NCBI RefSeq assembly: GCF_033568475.1 | Contig: NC_133122.1 | Span: forward strand, 20,157,206-20,221,205 | Reading direction: 5' to 3' | Source of the DNA: Henckelia pumila | Lineage: Eukaryota; Streptophyta; Magnoliopsida; Lamiales; Gesneriaceae | DNA length: 64,000 nucleotides | Shown: one piece after another, positions 9,865-22,009 of the stretch | How positions within the stretch are numbered: the first letter of the stretch is position 1 | Layout of the letters: each line of letters begins with the position of its first letter | The notes under the pieces: generated by a model | Databases searched by the model: none | Told to the model about the DNA's origin: nothing | The model's input: the letters and a program-made list of their open reading frames with translations, nothing else | Made by a program: the position numbers and the translations under genes

Positions 9865-11734
9865 TGTTGTAACACGTTTTCAGATCAGTGTGATCTGATA
9901 CCCGGAGCAGCGGAAGTTTAAAAAAATTTTATTTTCTTATATGGAGCAATTCCATATCATGGGTATCAAATCCTAACAATTAAAATGAACATGTAAAATA
10001 ATAATAACAATTAATATTTTACCTCTTCAAGCTATGGCTTGGTTATGGACACCAACAGATTAATCTGCTCTTGTTGTAAATCCCAGGAACTGATGACTCG
10101 CTCGATCAATCTCCTGAATTAGGTCCACGAACTGAAAACTAAAACCCTCTGATTGATTGCACTAAAAATCAATCAGATGTTTATCGAAGAGATTTACAGA
10201 TTTGATCTGTCAATTCAGAATGTAATTTTCCAAAAATCACATACTGAATTCTCTCTCAAAATGGAGACATGATTTTCGAATTCTCCTTAGAACTCTTCTA
10301 GGATTTTCGAAAATTGCTCTGTCAATTATGAGGTTGTGTGTCTAATTTCTGTACTGCAATAACTTATTTATAATGTGGGCTGCTAACACCTTAGGGCCCA
10401 TTAGTCATAAGTTCAACCCTGACAAGCAAAGCCCGCATGTTCAGAAATTAATATAAAATTCATCGTGACTCAGAATGATAAACCAATTTCACCATTGTGC
10501 ATAGAAACCATTTCTGCAGCTTTTAAAGTCAAGATAATTTTTCTGAATCCGAATTCAATGATTTCCAAAAATGTCCATCCCTATGTCATTTTAGGAAATT
10601 TCACTCCCTTTAGTTAAGAAGTCCAACTTCTCTTTCGCTAAATTTAACTCTTTAAATTTAACTATCTCAACGGGGATTAGTAATCCATTACTTGTGTGAC
10701 CCTCAATGGTTCAGGGATACAGCTAGCTGTGGGCTCACAACTCCTTGTGACTCGGAACAACAATTTCCAACTTACCCATCGAATCATGGTAAAAGCGCCT
10801 AGCATCATCGCCCCATGATTCCCTAAGTATCACTGATAGTGCCTACAAGAACCTGTAGGTTTTGGTTAGCGTACAATACGGTCCTTTCATCCAAATATCC
10901 CGATCGAATCAACAACCATTGGTACATCGAGATTCGTTGGAGATTCGATAACTATGCAATGCATCTTGAAGATCAAATAGTGACATCGCACGTGCTACTA
11001 GGAAACCAAGTAACCTAAATCACATCGAGTACTCTGGCCAGAGATTTGTCACACTAATATCTCCTGAGATCGCATAGGATATCCACACTCGCAAGCGTGT
11101 GGTGAATCCTTGACAACAAAGCATCGACTCCTATATGTGTCGTAATTGTACCCAATCCCGACACCTGATGACCCTCATAGAGTCGGTAAACGAGTCAAAG
11201 TACAGTACTAGCATATAGAGTCTCAATGATGTTTCAAGTACTTAAGGACTAATGGTGTACAACCAAAACCGCGGACTTATCCACTCAATTAATAATAACC
11301 ACTTGGAAAGTGCGAATAGGGTAGTTCGATCATTCATCATATGAATATCCATTTGCATGCTTTGAACATCTCTATGTTCCATACCAATGAAACGTGGTAC
11401 TTGGCATCGCAAATGCTAGTCTCAATCTCGAGCGATCCTTATCCTTATTTGCGGACGGCTCAATTGACTAGGAACTGTTTAGAATATACAGTGACTATAA
11501 GATGTGTTTCATGATAGTGATCTCTCTTTATTCACTATCTCATCTTACTTACACTATAGTATATTCAAGGTCTTTATCAAAACAACAACAGTATATCACA
11601 ATATAATATTATGAAGAAAGATAAAAAAAAAATGTCATTAATGAATGTAAATTATATTAAACAAAGATCGTTTACATTAAGAGACTCTCAAAGCCCTTAG
11701 CCACAACTTGGCTAGCGGGGAATCAACTCTTTCA
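9865..11734 (-). repeat. 5' LTR of the copia element (right in window coordinates)
   Basis: This 1870-bp partner of 2927-4791 has the same ends and is followed directly by the TTGCG target duplication. It should carry the element's promoter. I did not single out a TATA box. Confidence 0.93.
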
Positions 11735-12019
11735 TTGCGATAGCGTGTGATCGATATTCCACTCAATATCGCAGCTAACTCGGCACAAACAATTGATTGT
11801 GAATTGTCAATTCTCTTTCCAAAGGCGATAACCGGTTGTCCTGATTCTGAAATCTCTCTACGGCGTACAATATGTAACCACTTACAGCTACTGCCTTCCC
11901 GAAAGTGGGACTGGGCTCCGCCCGTGGTAGCCACAGCCCACTCTGACGCCGCGCCCAGTAATGGTCGGGCGACGGCGGCGGCGTCTGTTCTTTACGTATG
12001 CATTGAGTAGTTTCTTCAT
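11735..12019 (-). pseudogene. Array block 1, 5' half (after the retrotransposon)
   Basis: The block contains the RNase H-like core in one open frame (FREGSSCKWLHIV, IAFGKRIDNSQSIVCAEL) running out into the LTR, plus the leader ATG at 12017-12019. It has Ser for Pro in the NPQS segment. Together with 2621-2926 it makes one unit. Confidence 0.75.
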
Positions 12020-12241
12020 CTCTGAGGCTTGGGAGGGGGAAAATGATTTAATACTTTAATTATTATAAATCTATTACTATATATTGAGTAGTTTCTTCAT
12101 CTTTGAGGCTTGGGCGGACGAAAATGATTTAATACTTTAATTATTATAAATCTATTACTATATATACTACACTAATTTTATTACCCTATTTTTTTAATCT
12201 GCTTTTTATTTTTAATATGATGGTTTTTAATTTTAAAAGTG

Positions 12242-12248
<7 letters not shown>

Positions 12249-12291
<43 letters not shown>
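12249..12291. repeat. (TA)n microsatellite in an array spacer
   Basis: This is a long uninterrupted TA run. Matching runs of differing length lie at the same place in other spacers (about 14061-14080, 16401-16455, 18140-18174, 19036-19069, 24404-24446, 26227-26275, 28017-28050). They begin next to GGAAAATT and end at CTGAAAGGAAAGAT. Copy-to-copy length variation is expected from slippage. Confidence 0.9.
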
Positions 12292-12292
<1 letters not shown>

Positions 12293-12293
12293 T

Positions 12294-13461
12294 GAAAGGA
12301 AAGATCGGATATTATTAATCAAACGTAATGTTCGAAATTACACGATCAATCAAACAAATAGAAAACTCCCATGAGACCCTGACAAAAAAGGTCGGCGAGC
12401 AAATTGCAAAAAAGGCTAGCGATGGGCGACACGATTCCCCAACCTCAGAATATGACTTAAGTATGTGCTAGCTTTCAGTCTCTTTCAAATCCCTTATTTC
12501 AGTTGTTAAGATTCCTTCATAGCTAAGATTCTCCTCTAGTCTCGTGAGTGCATGCACAACTAGTAGAAAGTCCAAAGTAATATGGTGCACCCTTATATTG
12601 TGATCTCGTGTGATCGATGTTCCACTCAATATCGCAGCTAGCTCGGCACAAACAATTGATTGTGGATTGTCAATTCTCTTTCTAAAGGCGATAACCAGAT
12701 GTCCTGATTCCGAAATCTCTCTACAGCGTACAATATGGAACCACTTACAGAGCCAGGTTTAAATATTGAGGGAGGCCAGTAACAATATTGGAAAAAATGA
12801 AAAAAAAGTTATCATATATAACAATAAAATTTAAATACGTTATAGTTTAATCAAATAATAATCAATATCCATCATTAATGAAAATTATAAAATACATCGT
12901 TACTTTCCGAATAAATTAGAATTTAGAACGTTTCTCTAGCATCTCAAGAAAAAATCTACTAAATTTTTTTGAGCAACTAGCTTCTCAATATATATCAACA
13001 ATAGTCATTAAGAATATTATTTATTTAAATATGACACATTTTAATAGAAAGAAAATTTATCAATTTTAAGTTTTACTTTGTATCATAATGATCATTTTAT
13101 CTAGTAATAAAAAATTAATATCAATGAAGTTTTTTTGTTTAAAACAAACATGTCTTACTAAAATTTAAAAGTGGATTAGAATTCAAGATAATAAAGAAAG
13201 ATGGAAAATCTTCACATAAAAGTGAGATGAAGGGAGGGAAGAGACAAAAAATTGGAGTCACCAGATCATGTTTATAATTAGTTTTGTAAAATTAATTCAA
13301 AAATTTAAAGATAAATTAACTATTATTATATTAATTAGACTTTAGATATTAACTACAAAGAGTATTCATACAATAACTAAAAACTGTCATTATATTTTTT
13401 GGATCGATTTAAAAAATTTTGAGTTTTTTATGACAAATGAAAAACAAAAATAAAATAAAAT

Positions 13462-13509
<48 letters not shown>

Positions 13510-13751
13510 TGGGGGGGGCGGGGGGAGAGGGGCCAAGGCCCCCCCAAAGGACAATGTCCCTCCGTCCATACTTAGAGCTACTGCCTTTCTGAAAGTGGGA
13601 TTGGGCTCCGCCCGTGGTAGCCACAGCCCACTTCGATGTCGCGCCTAGTAATGGCCGGCGGCGGCGGCGAAAGTGGCGTTTGCGGATATCGATTGCTGAA
13701 TGTATTGAACAAGCGTATGTTCTTTACGTATGTATTGAGTAGTTTCTTCAT
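12294..13751 (-). pseudogene. Array block 2, interrupted by a hAT-like element
   Basis: The 3' part (12294-12750) and the 5' part (13571-13751) flank an 820-bp insert. The insert lies between the AVAVSG-equivalent codons and the region coding FRNQD. The leader ATG is at 13749-13751. The spacer that follows, up to 14083, has the GAGGCTTGG motif region three times instead of once or twice. Confidence 0.72.
12751..13570. mobile_element. hAT-like non-autonomous element, copy A (5' tip lost)
   Basis: This is the same sequence as the complete copy at 16917-17724. It starts at AGCCAGGTTTAAATATTG without the outer CATGGGCAGA bases, and it ends in GTCCGTCCATA. The flanks are CTTACAG on the left and CTTAGAGC on the right, the degraded 8-bp duplication. 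It carries a TA run and a G/C-homopolymer palindrome near the right end. Confidence 0.72.
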
Positions 13752-14083
13752 CTCTGAGGCTTGGAGGGGGAAAATGATTTAATAATTTAATTATTATATA
13801 TCTATTACTATATATTTAATATTTATTCATCTCTGAGACTTGGGAGGGAGAAAATGATTTAATACTTTAATTATTATAAATATATTACTATATATTGAGT
13901 AGTTACTTCATCTCTGAGGCTTGGGCGGGCGAAAATGATTTAATACTTTAATTATTATAAATCTATTACTATGTATGCTACACTAATTTTTTTACCCTAT
14001 TTTTAATATGTTTTTTTTTATTTTTTATATGATAGTTTTTAATTTTAAAAAGGGGAAATTATATATATATATATATATATAGA

Positions 14084-14706
14084 GAAAAGATCGGATATTA
14101 TTAATCAAATGTAATGTCCGAAATTACACGATCAATCAAACAAATAGAAAATTTCCAAGAGACCCTGACAAAAAGGGTCGGAGAGAAAATTGCAAAAAAG
14201 GCTAGCGATGGGCGACACGATTCCCCGACCTCAGAATATGACTTAAGTATGTGCTAGCTTCCAGTCTCTTTCAAATCCCTTATTTAAGTTGTTAAGATTC
14301 CTTCATAGCTAAGATTCTCCTCTAGTCTCGTGGCATGCACAACTAGTAGAAAATCCAAAGTAATATGGTGAACCCTTATATTGTGATCTCATGTGATGAA
14401 TATTCCACCCAATATCGCAGCTAGCTCGACACAAATAATTGATTGTGGATTGTCAATTCTCTTTCCAAAGGCGATGTCCTGATTCCGAAATCTCTCTACA
14501 GCGTATAATATGTAACCACTTACAGCTACTGCCTTCCTGAAAGTGGGATTGGGCTCCGCCCGTGGTAGCCACAGCCCACTCCGACGCCGCGCCCAGTAAT
14601 GGTCGAGCGGCGGCGGCGGCGGCGGAAGTGGCGTCTGCGGATATCGATTGTTGAGTGTAGTGAACAAGCGTTTTATCTTTACGTATGCATTGAGTAGTTT
14701 CTTCAT
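14084..14706 (-). pseudogene. Array block 3
   Basis: Uninterrupted block, leader ATG at 14704-14706. The leader continues into a Pro-rich frame (PQTPLPPPPPP) and then GLWLPRAEPNPTFRKAVAV, while the AEL frame picks up after a shift. A short deletion removes the codons of the IAFGKRI approach (GATGTCC in place of GATAACCGGTTGTCC). Confidence 0.7.
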
Positions 14707-14956
14707 CTATGAGGCTTGGGAGGGGAAAAATGATTTAATACTTTAATTATTATAAATCTATTACTATATATTGAGTAGTTTATTCATTTCTGAGGCTTGG
14801 GCGGGCGAAAATGATCTAATATTTTAATTATTATAAATCTATTACTATATATACTACACTAATTTTTATACTATTTTTTAATCTATTTTTTTTTATTTTT
14901 AATATGATAGTTTTTAATTTTAAAAGGGGAAAATTTTATATATATATATATATACC

Positions 14957-15585
14957 GAAAGGAAAGATCGAATATTATTAATCAAACGTAATGTTCGAAA
15001 TTACATGATCAATCAAACAAATAGAAAATTCCCAAAAGACCCTGACAAAAAGGGTCGGGGTGGAAATTGCAAAAAAGGCTAGCGATGGGCGACACGATTC
15101 CCCGACCTCAGAATATGACTTAAGTATGTACTAGCTTCCAGTCTCTTTCAAATATCTTGTTTCAGTTGTTAAGATTTCTTTATAGCTAAGATTCTCCTCT
15201 AATCTCGTGACTGCTGCACAATTAGTAGAATGTCCAAAGTAATATGGTGCACCATTATATTGTGATCTCAAGGGATCGATATTCCACCCAATATCGCAGC
15301 TAGCTCGGCGCAAACAATTGATTGTGGATTGTCAATTCTCTTTCCAAAGGCGATAAGCGGTTGTCCTGATTCCGAAATCTTTCTACTGCGTACAATATGA
15401 AACCACTTACAGCTACTGCCTTCTTGAAAGTGAGACTGGGCTCCGTCTGTGGTAGCCACAGCCCACTCCAACGCCTCACCCAGTAATGGTCGGGCGGCGG
15501 TGGCGGAAGTGGCGTTTGAATATCGATTGTTGAGTGTAGTGAACAAGCGTCTGTTCTTTACGTATGCATTGAGTAGTTTCTTCAT
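14957..15585 (-). pseudogene. Array block 4
   Basis: The leader ATG is at 15583-15585. Here the leader, the Ala-rich segment (ATSATAARPLLGEAL) and the RNase H-like core stay in one frame for 105 codons, to IDNPQSIVCAELAAILGGISIP. A stop follows, then the second part as a separate frame ending in LKETGS. Confidence 0.7.
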
Positions 15586-15670
15586 CTCTGAGGCTTGGGA
15601 GGGGGAAAATGATTTAATACTTTAATTATTATAAATCTATTACTATATATTGAGTAGTTTATTCATCTCT

Positions 15671-16119
15671 CATAATGATCATTTTATCTAGTAATAAAAA
15701 ATTAATATCAATTAAGTTTTTTTGTTTAAAACAAACATGTCTTACTAAAATTTTAAAGTGGATTAGAATTCAAGATAATAAAGAAAGATGGAAAATCTTC
15801 ACATAAAAGTGAGATAAAGGGAGGGAAGAGACAAAAAATTGGAGTCAGCAGATCATGTTTATAATTAGTTTTGTAAAATTATTTCAAAAATTTAAAGATA
15901 CATTAACTATTATTATATTAATTAAACTTTAGATATTAACTACAAGTATAATTCATACAATAACTAAAAACTGTCATTATATTTTTTGGATCGATTTAAA
16001 AAATTTTGAGCTTTTTGTGACAAATAAAAAACAAAAAATAATAATATAATTATATATATATATATATTGGGGTTGGGGGGTGCCAGGGCCCCCCAAAGGA
16101 CAATGTGCCTCTGCCCATA
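15671..16119. mobile_element. hAT-like element, truncated copy B
   Basis: The left end begins internally at CATAATGATCATTTTATC, joined directly to the array spacer sequence GTAGTTTATTCATCTCT. The right end (TCTGCCCATA) is normal and is followed by CTTACAGC. Copies at 21143 and 23145 have the same junction. Confidence 0.75.
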
Positions 16120-16252
16120 CTTACAGCTACTACCTTCCTGAAAGTGGGACTGGGCTCCGTCCGTGGTAGCCATATCCCACTCTGACGCCGCGCCCAGTGA
16201 TGGCCAGGCGGCGGAGTCTGTTCTTTACGTATGCATTGAGTAGTTTCTTCAT
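16120..16252 (-). pseudogene. Array block 4b: extra 5' fragment of the module
   Basis: Only the leader-side piece is present, from CTTACAGCTACTACC to the ATG at 16250-16252, with part of the GGC-rich segment deleted. It is the right flank of the truncated element and was carried along in the same rearrangement. Confidence 0.65.
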
Positions 16253-16399
16253 CTCTGAGGCTTGGGAGAGGGAAAATGATTTAATACTTTAATTATTATA
16301 AATCTATTATTACATATACTACACTAATTTTATTACCCTATTTTTTTAATCTGTTTTTTATTTTTAATATAATGGTTTTTAATTTTAAAAGTGGAAAAT

Positions 16400-16456
<57 letters not shown>

Positions 16457-16458
<2 letters not shown>

Positions 16459-17620
16459 TGAAAGGAAAGATCGGATATTATTAATCAAACGTAATGTCCG
16501 AAATTACACGATCAATCAAACAAATATAAAACTCCCAAGAGACCCTGACAAAAAGGGTCGGGGAGGAAATTGCAAAAAAGGCTAGCGATGGGCGACACGA
16601 TTCCCGACCTCAGAATATGACTTAAGTATGTGCTAGCTTTCAGTCTCTTTCAAATCCCTTATTTCAGTTGTTAAGATTCCTTCATAACTAAGATTCTCCT
16701 CCAGTCTCGTGAGTGCATGCACAACTAGTAGAAAGTCCAAAGTAATATGGTGCACCCTTATATTGTGATCTCATGTGATCGATATTCCGTTCAATATCGC
16801 AGTTAGCTCCGCACAAACAATTGATTGTGGATTGTCAATTCTCTTTCTAAGGGCGATAAACAGATGTCTTGATTCCGAAATCTCTCTACAGCGTACAATA
16901 TATAACCACTTACAGCCATGGGCAGAACCAGGATTAAATATTGAGGGGGCCAGTAACAATATTGGAAAAAATAAAAAAAAGTTATCATATATAACAATAA
17001 AATTTAAATATGTTATAGTTTAATCAAATAATAATCAATATCCATCATTAATAAAAATTCTAAAATACATCGTTACTTTCCGAATAAATTAAAATTTAGA
17101 ACGTTTCTCTTGCATCTCAAGAAAAAATCTACTAAATTTTTTTGAGCAACTAGCTTCTCAATATATATCAATAATAGTCATTAAGAATATTATTTATTTA
17201 AAAATGACACATTTTAATAGAAAGAAAATTTATCAATTTTAAGTTTTACTTTGTATCATAATGATCATTTTATGTAGTAATAAAAAATTAATATCAATGT
17301 AGTTTTTTTGTTTAAAACAAACATGTCTTACTAAAATTTAAAAGTGGATTAGAATTTAAGATAATAAAGAAAGATGAAAAATCTTCACATAAAATTGAGA
17401 TGAAGGAAGAAAAGAGACAAAAAATTGGAGTCAGCAGATCATGTTTATAATTAGTTTGGTAAAATTATTTCAAAAATTTAAAGATGCATTAACTATTATT
17501 ATATTAATTAGACTTTAGATATTAACTACAAAGAGTATTCATACAATAACTAAAAACTGTCATTATATTTTTTTGTTCGATTTAAAAAATATTGAGCTTT
17601 TTGTGACAAATGAAAAAAAA

Positions 17621-17671
<51 letters not shown>

Positions 17672-17905
17672 GGTTGGGGGGAGGGGCCAGGGCCCCCCCA
17701 AAGGACAATGTCCCTCCGCCCATACTTACAGCTATTGCCTTCCTGAAAGTGGGATTGAGCTCCGCCCGTGGTAGCCACAGCCCACTTCGACGTCGCGCCT
17801 AGTAATGGCCGGCGGCGGCGACGAAAGTGGCGTTTGCGTATATCGATTGCTGAGTGTAGTGAACAAGTGTATGTTCTTTACGTATGCATTGAGTAGTTTC
17901 TTCAT
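16457..17905 (-). pseudogene. Array block 5, interrupted by the complete hAT-like element
   Basis: The core frame has IALRKRIDNPQSIVCAELTAIL, and the 5' flank resumes at 17725. The leader ATG is at 17903-17905. The insertion point is the same base position as in block 2. Confidence 0.7.
16909..17732. mobile_element. hAT-like non-autonomous element, complete copy with 8-bp duplications
   Basis: CTTACAGC at 16909-16916 is repeated at 17725-17732. The element between them (808 bp) starts CATGGGCAGA and ends TCCGCCCATA, giving short terminal inverted repeats with one or two mismatches. An 8-bp duplication with short CA-starting ends fits the hAT superfamily. There is no transposase. The right part holds a long TA run followed by G- and C-runs that can pair. 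Confidence 0.8.
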
Positions 17906-18136
17906 CTCTGAGGCTTGGGAGAGGGAAAATGATTATATATTTTAATTATTATAAATATATTACTATATATTGAGTAGTTACTTCGTCTTCTGAGGCTTAG
18001 GCGGGCGAAAATGATTTAATACTTTAATTATTATAAATCTATTACTATGTATTCTACACTAATTTTTTTACCCTATTTTTTTAATATGTTTTTTTTATTT
18101 TTTATATGATAGTTTTTAATTTTAAAAAGGGAAAAT

Positions 18137-18176
<40 letters not shown>

Positions 18177-18177
<1 letters not shown>

Positions 18178-18817
18178 AAAGGAAAGATCGGATATTATTA
18201 ATCAAATGTAATGTCCGAAATTGCACGATCAATCAAACAAATAGAAAATTCCCAAGAGACCCTGACAAAAAGTGTCAGGGAGAAAATTGTAAAAAAAGGC
18301 TAGTGATGGGCGACACGATTCCCCGACCTCAGAATATGACTTAAGTATGTGCTAGCTTCCAGTCTCTTTCAAATCCCTTATTTCAGTTGTTAAGATTCCT
18401 TCATAGCTAAGATTCTCCTATAGTCTCGTGACTGCATGCACAACTAGTAGAAAAAATCCAAAGTAATGTGGTGAACCCTTATATTGTGATCTCATGTGAT
18501 GAATATTCCACCCAATATCGCAGCTAGCTCGACACAAACAATTGATTGTGGATTGTCAATTCTCTTTCCAAAGGCGATAACCGGTTGTCCTGATTCCGAA
18601 ATCTCTCTACAGCGTATAATATGTAACCACTTACAGCTACTGTCTTCCTGAAAGTGGGACTGGGCTCCGCCCGTGGTAGCCACAGCCCACTCCGACGCCG
18701 CGCCCAGTAATGGCCGGACGGCGACGGCGGTGGCGAAAGTGGCGTCTGCGGATATCAATTGTTGAGTGTAGTGAACAAACGTCTTATCTTTACGTATGCA
18801 TTGAGTAGTTTCTTCAT
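18177..18817 (-). pseudogene. Array block 6
   Basis: Uninterrupted, leader ATG at 18815-18817. The core is open for 88 codons from within the GGC-rich part (ATAVAVRPLLGAASEWAVATT) through IDNPQSIVCVELAAILGGIFIT. Val replaces Ala in the AEL motif, as in blocks 8 and 11. Confidence 0.7.
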
Positions 18818-19034
18818 CTATGAGGCTTGGGAGGGGGAAAATGATTTAATACTTTAATTATTATAAATCTATTACTATATATTGAGTAGTTTATTCATCT
18901 CTGAGGCTTGGAAAGGCGAAAAAATGCTTTAATTTTTATAAATCTATTACTATATATACTACACTAATTTTTTACCCTATTTTTTAATCTGTTTTTTATT
19001 TTTAATATGATAGTTTTTTATTTTAAAAGGGGAA

Positions 19035-19070
<36 letters not shown>

Positions 19071-19071
<1 letters not shown>

Positions 19072-21057
19072 GAAAGGAAAGATCGAATATTATTAATCAA
19101 ACGTAATGTTCGAAATTACATGATCAATCAAACAAATAGAAAACTCCCAAGAGACCCTGATAGTCGTGTTTTGTTTGCATATTTTGTCGTTATTTTTTTA
19201 GTAGGTTGCATGCATTTATTTGTTTTTGTTCATGTTTTATCTTAGTTTTGTCTTTTGCATGCATTTACATTCATAACATACTCTCGAGTTTAATGTGTAG
19301 GGGATTTCAAGTTGAAGAAAGGAAGGCAGAATGTTGGCTCATGCGTTCGATCCCACGTACTCATAGGATCGAGCGCAGCATCTGGATTTTGAAGGCAGCA
19401 AGCACTCAATTTTCCGCGCGCTCGAGCGGATGTACTCGCGCGATCGAGCGCGGTCGAGAAGTTTCAAAATAGTAGGTTCGACATTTTGAGTGCGCTCGAG
19501 CGCGCGAGGCTGTTCGGGAAAATTTTTTTAATTTTGGAAACTCTTTTATTTTGGACTCTAGGCTTTATTAGGCTTTTAATTCCGTTTTGGAGGATTATTA
19601 TCAGATTTTGGACAACCTCTAAGGCGGCTAGGTTTTGTTCTTTCAATTTTCTCTCTAGTTTTCTTCTCTTCTTTGAATTTTTATTGATTTGGTGATGAAT
19701 CATTGTAGCTAAACCTTTTTACTTGGTTGAGGGAGACGAAACCTTGGTATAATTTATTCATGAGATTCGATTTGCAGTGTTTAATTCTTGTTAAGTATCA
19801 ATATTTGATCTGATTTATTTCATGTTTGTATGCGAGATTTTAGGATTGGTCATCTTAGGATTTTGTTTTGCAAATTATAGCTAAATTAGAATTCAAATCC
19901 GTAATTTTTTGAATTAACTAATTTGCGAAGCAACTACGTTTGATATTTTCTGCTGTTGAATTTATTGAATCGTAGGGTCAAGTATTGACTAGGCTAAATA
20001 CAACCGCTGGTGTTTGTGTTGTCTAGGTTCGTCAGTTTCACTAGTTTGAATGCTATCATAAATTTAAATCTAGATCGCTGGAATCCGGGTAAATTTATTG
20101 GTAAGGGTTAATCTAGAATGTTGTTTTCTAATTAGCTAAACTTAAGGTGAAACAGGAATTTGGTTTCCAATTATGAATATTTGATATGATTAATTATTTT
20201 TAGGGAATCGATGAATGAATAATGAATATCAAGGGTGTAGTCGACAGATACCAAGTCTCGTCTCTTATTGATTTCTCTAGTTTAATTTTCAATCTTGCAT
20301 GCTATTGATCTTATTAATTTTAATTGCTTAAAATTTTCAGTAGTTAATCCAAATCTCAAAAACCCCTTTTATTTATTTTCCAATATTTTAAGAACACAAT
20401 TAAATTTATCTTTCCTCGTGGGAACGATCCCTACTCACACTACTATATTTTTAGTGATTATCTAATTGAGTTGGGTAATTTGGGCGTGACACGATTAAAT
20501 GCTACCAGACCCTGACAAAAAGGGTCGGGGAGGAAATTGCAAAAAAGGCTAGCGATGGGGGACACGATTCCCCGACCTCAGAATATGACTTAAGTATGTA
20601 CTAGCTTCCAGTCTCTTTCAAATATCTTGTTTCAGTTGTTAAGATTCCTTCATAGCTAAGATTCTCCTCTAAACTCGTGACTGCATGCACAACTAGTAGA
20701 AAATTCAAAGTAATATGGTGCACCATTATATTGTGATCTCGTGGGATCGATATTCCACCCAATATCGCAGCTAGATCGGCGCAAACAATTGATTGTGGAT
20801 TGTCACTTCTCTTTTCAAAGGCGATAACCGTTTGTCCTGATTCCGAAATCTCTCTATAGCGTACAATATGTAACCACTTACAGCTACTTCCTTCTTTGAA
20901 AGTGAGACTAGGCTCCGTCTGTGGTAGCCACAGCCCACTCCGACGCCTCACCCAGTAATGGTCGGGCGACGGTGGCAGAAGTGGCGTTTGCATATCGATT
21001 GTTGAGTGTAGTGAACAAGCGTCGGTTCTTTACGTATGCATTGAGTAGTTTTTTCAT
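19071..21057 (-). pseudogene. Array block 7, split by a 1.35-kb insert
   Basis: The 3' tail (19071-19160) is separated from the rest (20507-21057) by the insert. The main part is open for 130 codons from MQTPLLPPSP through the RNase H-like core (IAFEKRSDNPQSIVCADLAAIL) to LKETGS. Glu of the AEL motif is Asp here. The leader ATG is at 21055-21057. Confidence 0.72.
19161..20506. mobile_element. Unclassified 1346-bp insertion with a 9-bp target duplication
   Basis: AGACCCTGA stands at 19152-19160 and again at 20507-20515; the uninterrupted array sequence has it once. The insert begins TAGTCGTGTTTTG and ends GTGACACGATTAAATGCTACC, so TCGTGT and ACACGA near the two ends are inverted with unequal spacing. 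Inside, a CTCGAGCG palindrome recurs (about 19420-19505). The right half reads like an LTR or leader of plant retrotransposons (GTGGGAACGATCCCTACTC). A 9-bp duplication suggests a Mutator-type insertion. No transposase is seen. Confidence 0.6.
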
Positions 21058-21142
21058 CTCTGAGGCTTGGGAGGGGGAAAATGATTTAATACTTTAATTA
21101 TTATAAATCTATTACTATATATTGAGTAGTGTATTCATCTCT

Positions 21143-21606
21143 CATAATGATCATTTTATCTAGTAATAAAAAATTAATATCAATTAAGTTTTTTTGTTTA
21201 AAACAAACATGTCTTACTAAAATTTAAAAGTTGATTAGAATTCAAGATAATAAAGAAAGATGGAAAATCTTCACATAAAAGTGAGATGAAGGGAGGGAAG
21301 AGACAAAAAATTGGAGTCAGCAGATCAAGTTTATAATTAGTTTTGTAAAATTATTTCAAAAATTTAAAGATGCATTAACTATTATTATATTAATTAGACT
21401 TTAGATATTAACTAGAAGGAGTATTCATACAATAACTAAAAACTGTCATTATTTTTTTGGATCGATTTAAAAAATTTTGAGCTTTTTGTGACAAATAAAA
21501 AACCAAAAAAAATTAATAAAATTATATATATATATATATTGGGGTGGGGGGGGGGTGTTGCCAGCCCCCCCCCCCCCCACCAAAGGACAATTTCCCTCCG
21601 CCCATA
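21143..21606. mobile_element. hAT-like element, truncated copy C
   Basis: It has the same internal left junction as 15671 and a normal right end ending CCCATA. The G-run and C-run block near 21541-21580 is the longest of the family here (more than ten C in a row) and is prone to assembly error. Confidence 0.75.
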
Positions 21607-21787
21607 CTTACTGCTATTGCCTTCCTGAAAGTAGGACTGGGCTCCGCCCGTGGTAGCCACAGCCCACTTCGACGCCGCGCCTAGTAATGGCCGGCGGCAG
21701 CGACGGAAGTGGCGTTTGCGGATATCGATTGTTGAGTGTAGTGAACAAGCGTATGTTCTTTACGTATGCATTGAGTATTTTCTTCAT
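21607..21787 (-). pseudogene. Array block 7b: extra 5' fragment of the module
   Basis: This is the leader-side piece, with ATG at 21785-21787, following truncated copy C. Behind it the GAGGCTTGG spacer motif is present three times. Confidence 0.65.
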
Positions 21788-22009
21788 CTCTGAGGCTTAG
21801 GAGGGTGAAAATGATTTAATACTTTAATTATTATAAATTTATTACTATATATTGAGTAGTTTCTTCATCTCTTAGGCTTGGGAGGGGGAAAATGATTTAA
21901 TACTTTAATTATTATAAATATATTACAATATATTGAGTAGTTACTTCATCTCTGAGGCTTGGGCGGGCGAAAATGATTTAATACTTTAATTATTATAAAT
22001 CTATTACTA

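Larger units (their letters stand above)
2927..11734 (-). mobile_element. Ty1/copia LTR retrotransposon, Angela-like, full length but inactive
   Basis: Two direct LTRs (2927-4791 and 9865-11734) start TGTTG and end TTTCA and are flanked by the 5-bp duplication TTGCG (2922-2926 and 11735-11739). On the minus strand the order is LTR, primer-binding site, long leader, gag remnant, protease, integrase, reverse transcriptase, RNase H, polypurine tract, LTR. Integrase before reverse transcriptase is the copia order. The long LTRs and the reverse transcriptase sequence (YVDDILLIGND, then SYILGIQIYRDRS and HWKAVKDILKYLRRT) fit the Angela/BARE lineage. Coding capacity is broken by frameshifts, three in-frame stops and a shortened gag. 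The LTRs are similar along their whole length with scattered substitutions, so the insertion is younger than the array. Confidence 0.93.

Noticed and set aside
19206-19472. 88-codon plus-strand open frame in the 1.35-kb insert
   Set aside because: Cys/Phe-rich start and a low-complexity end over CTCGAGCG repeats; no family resemblance.
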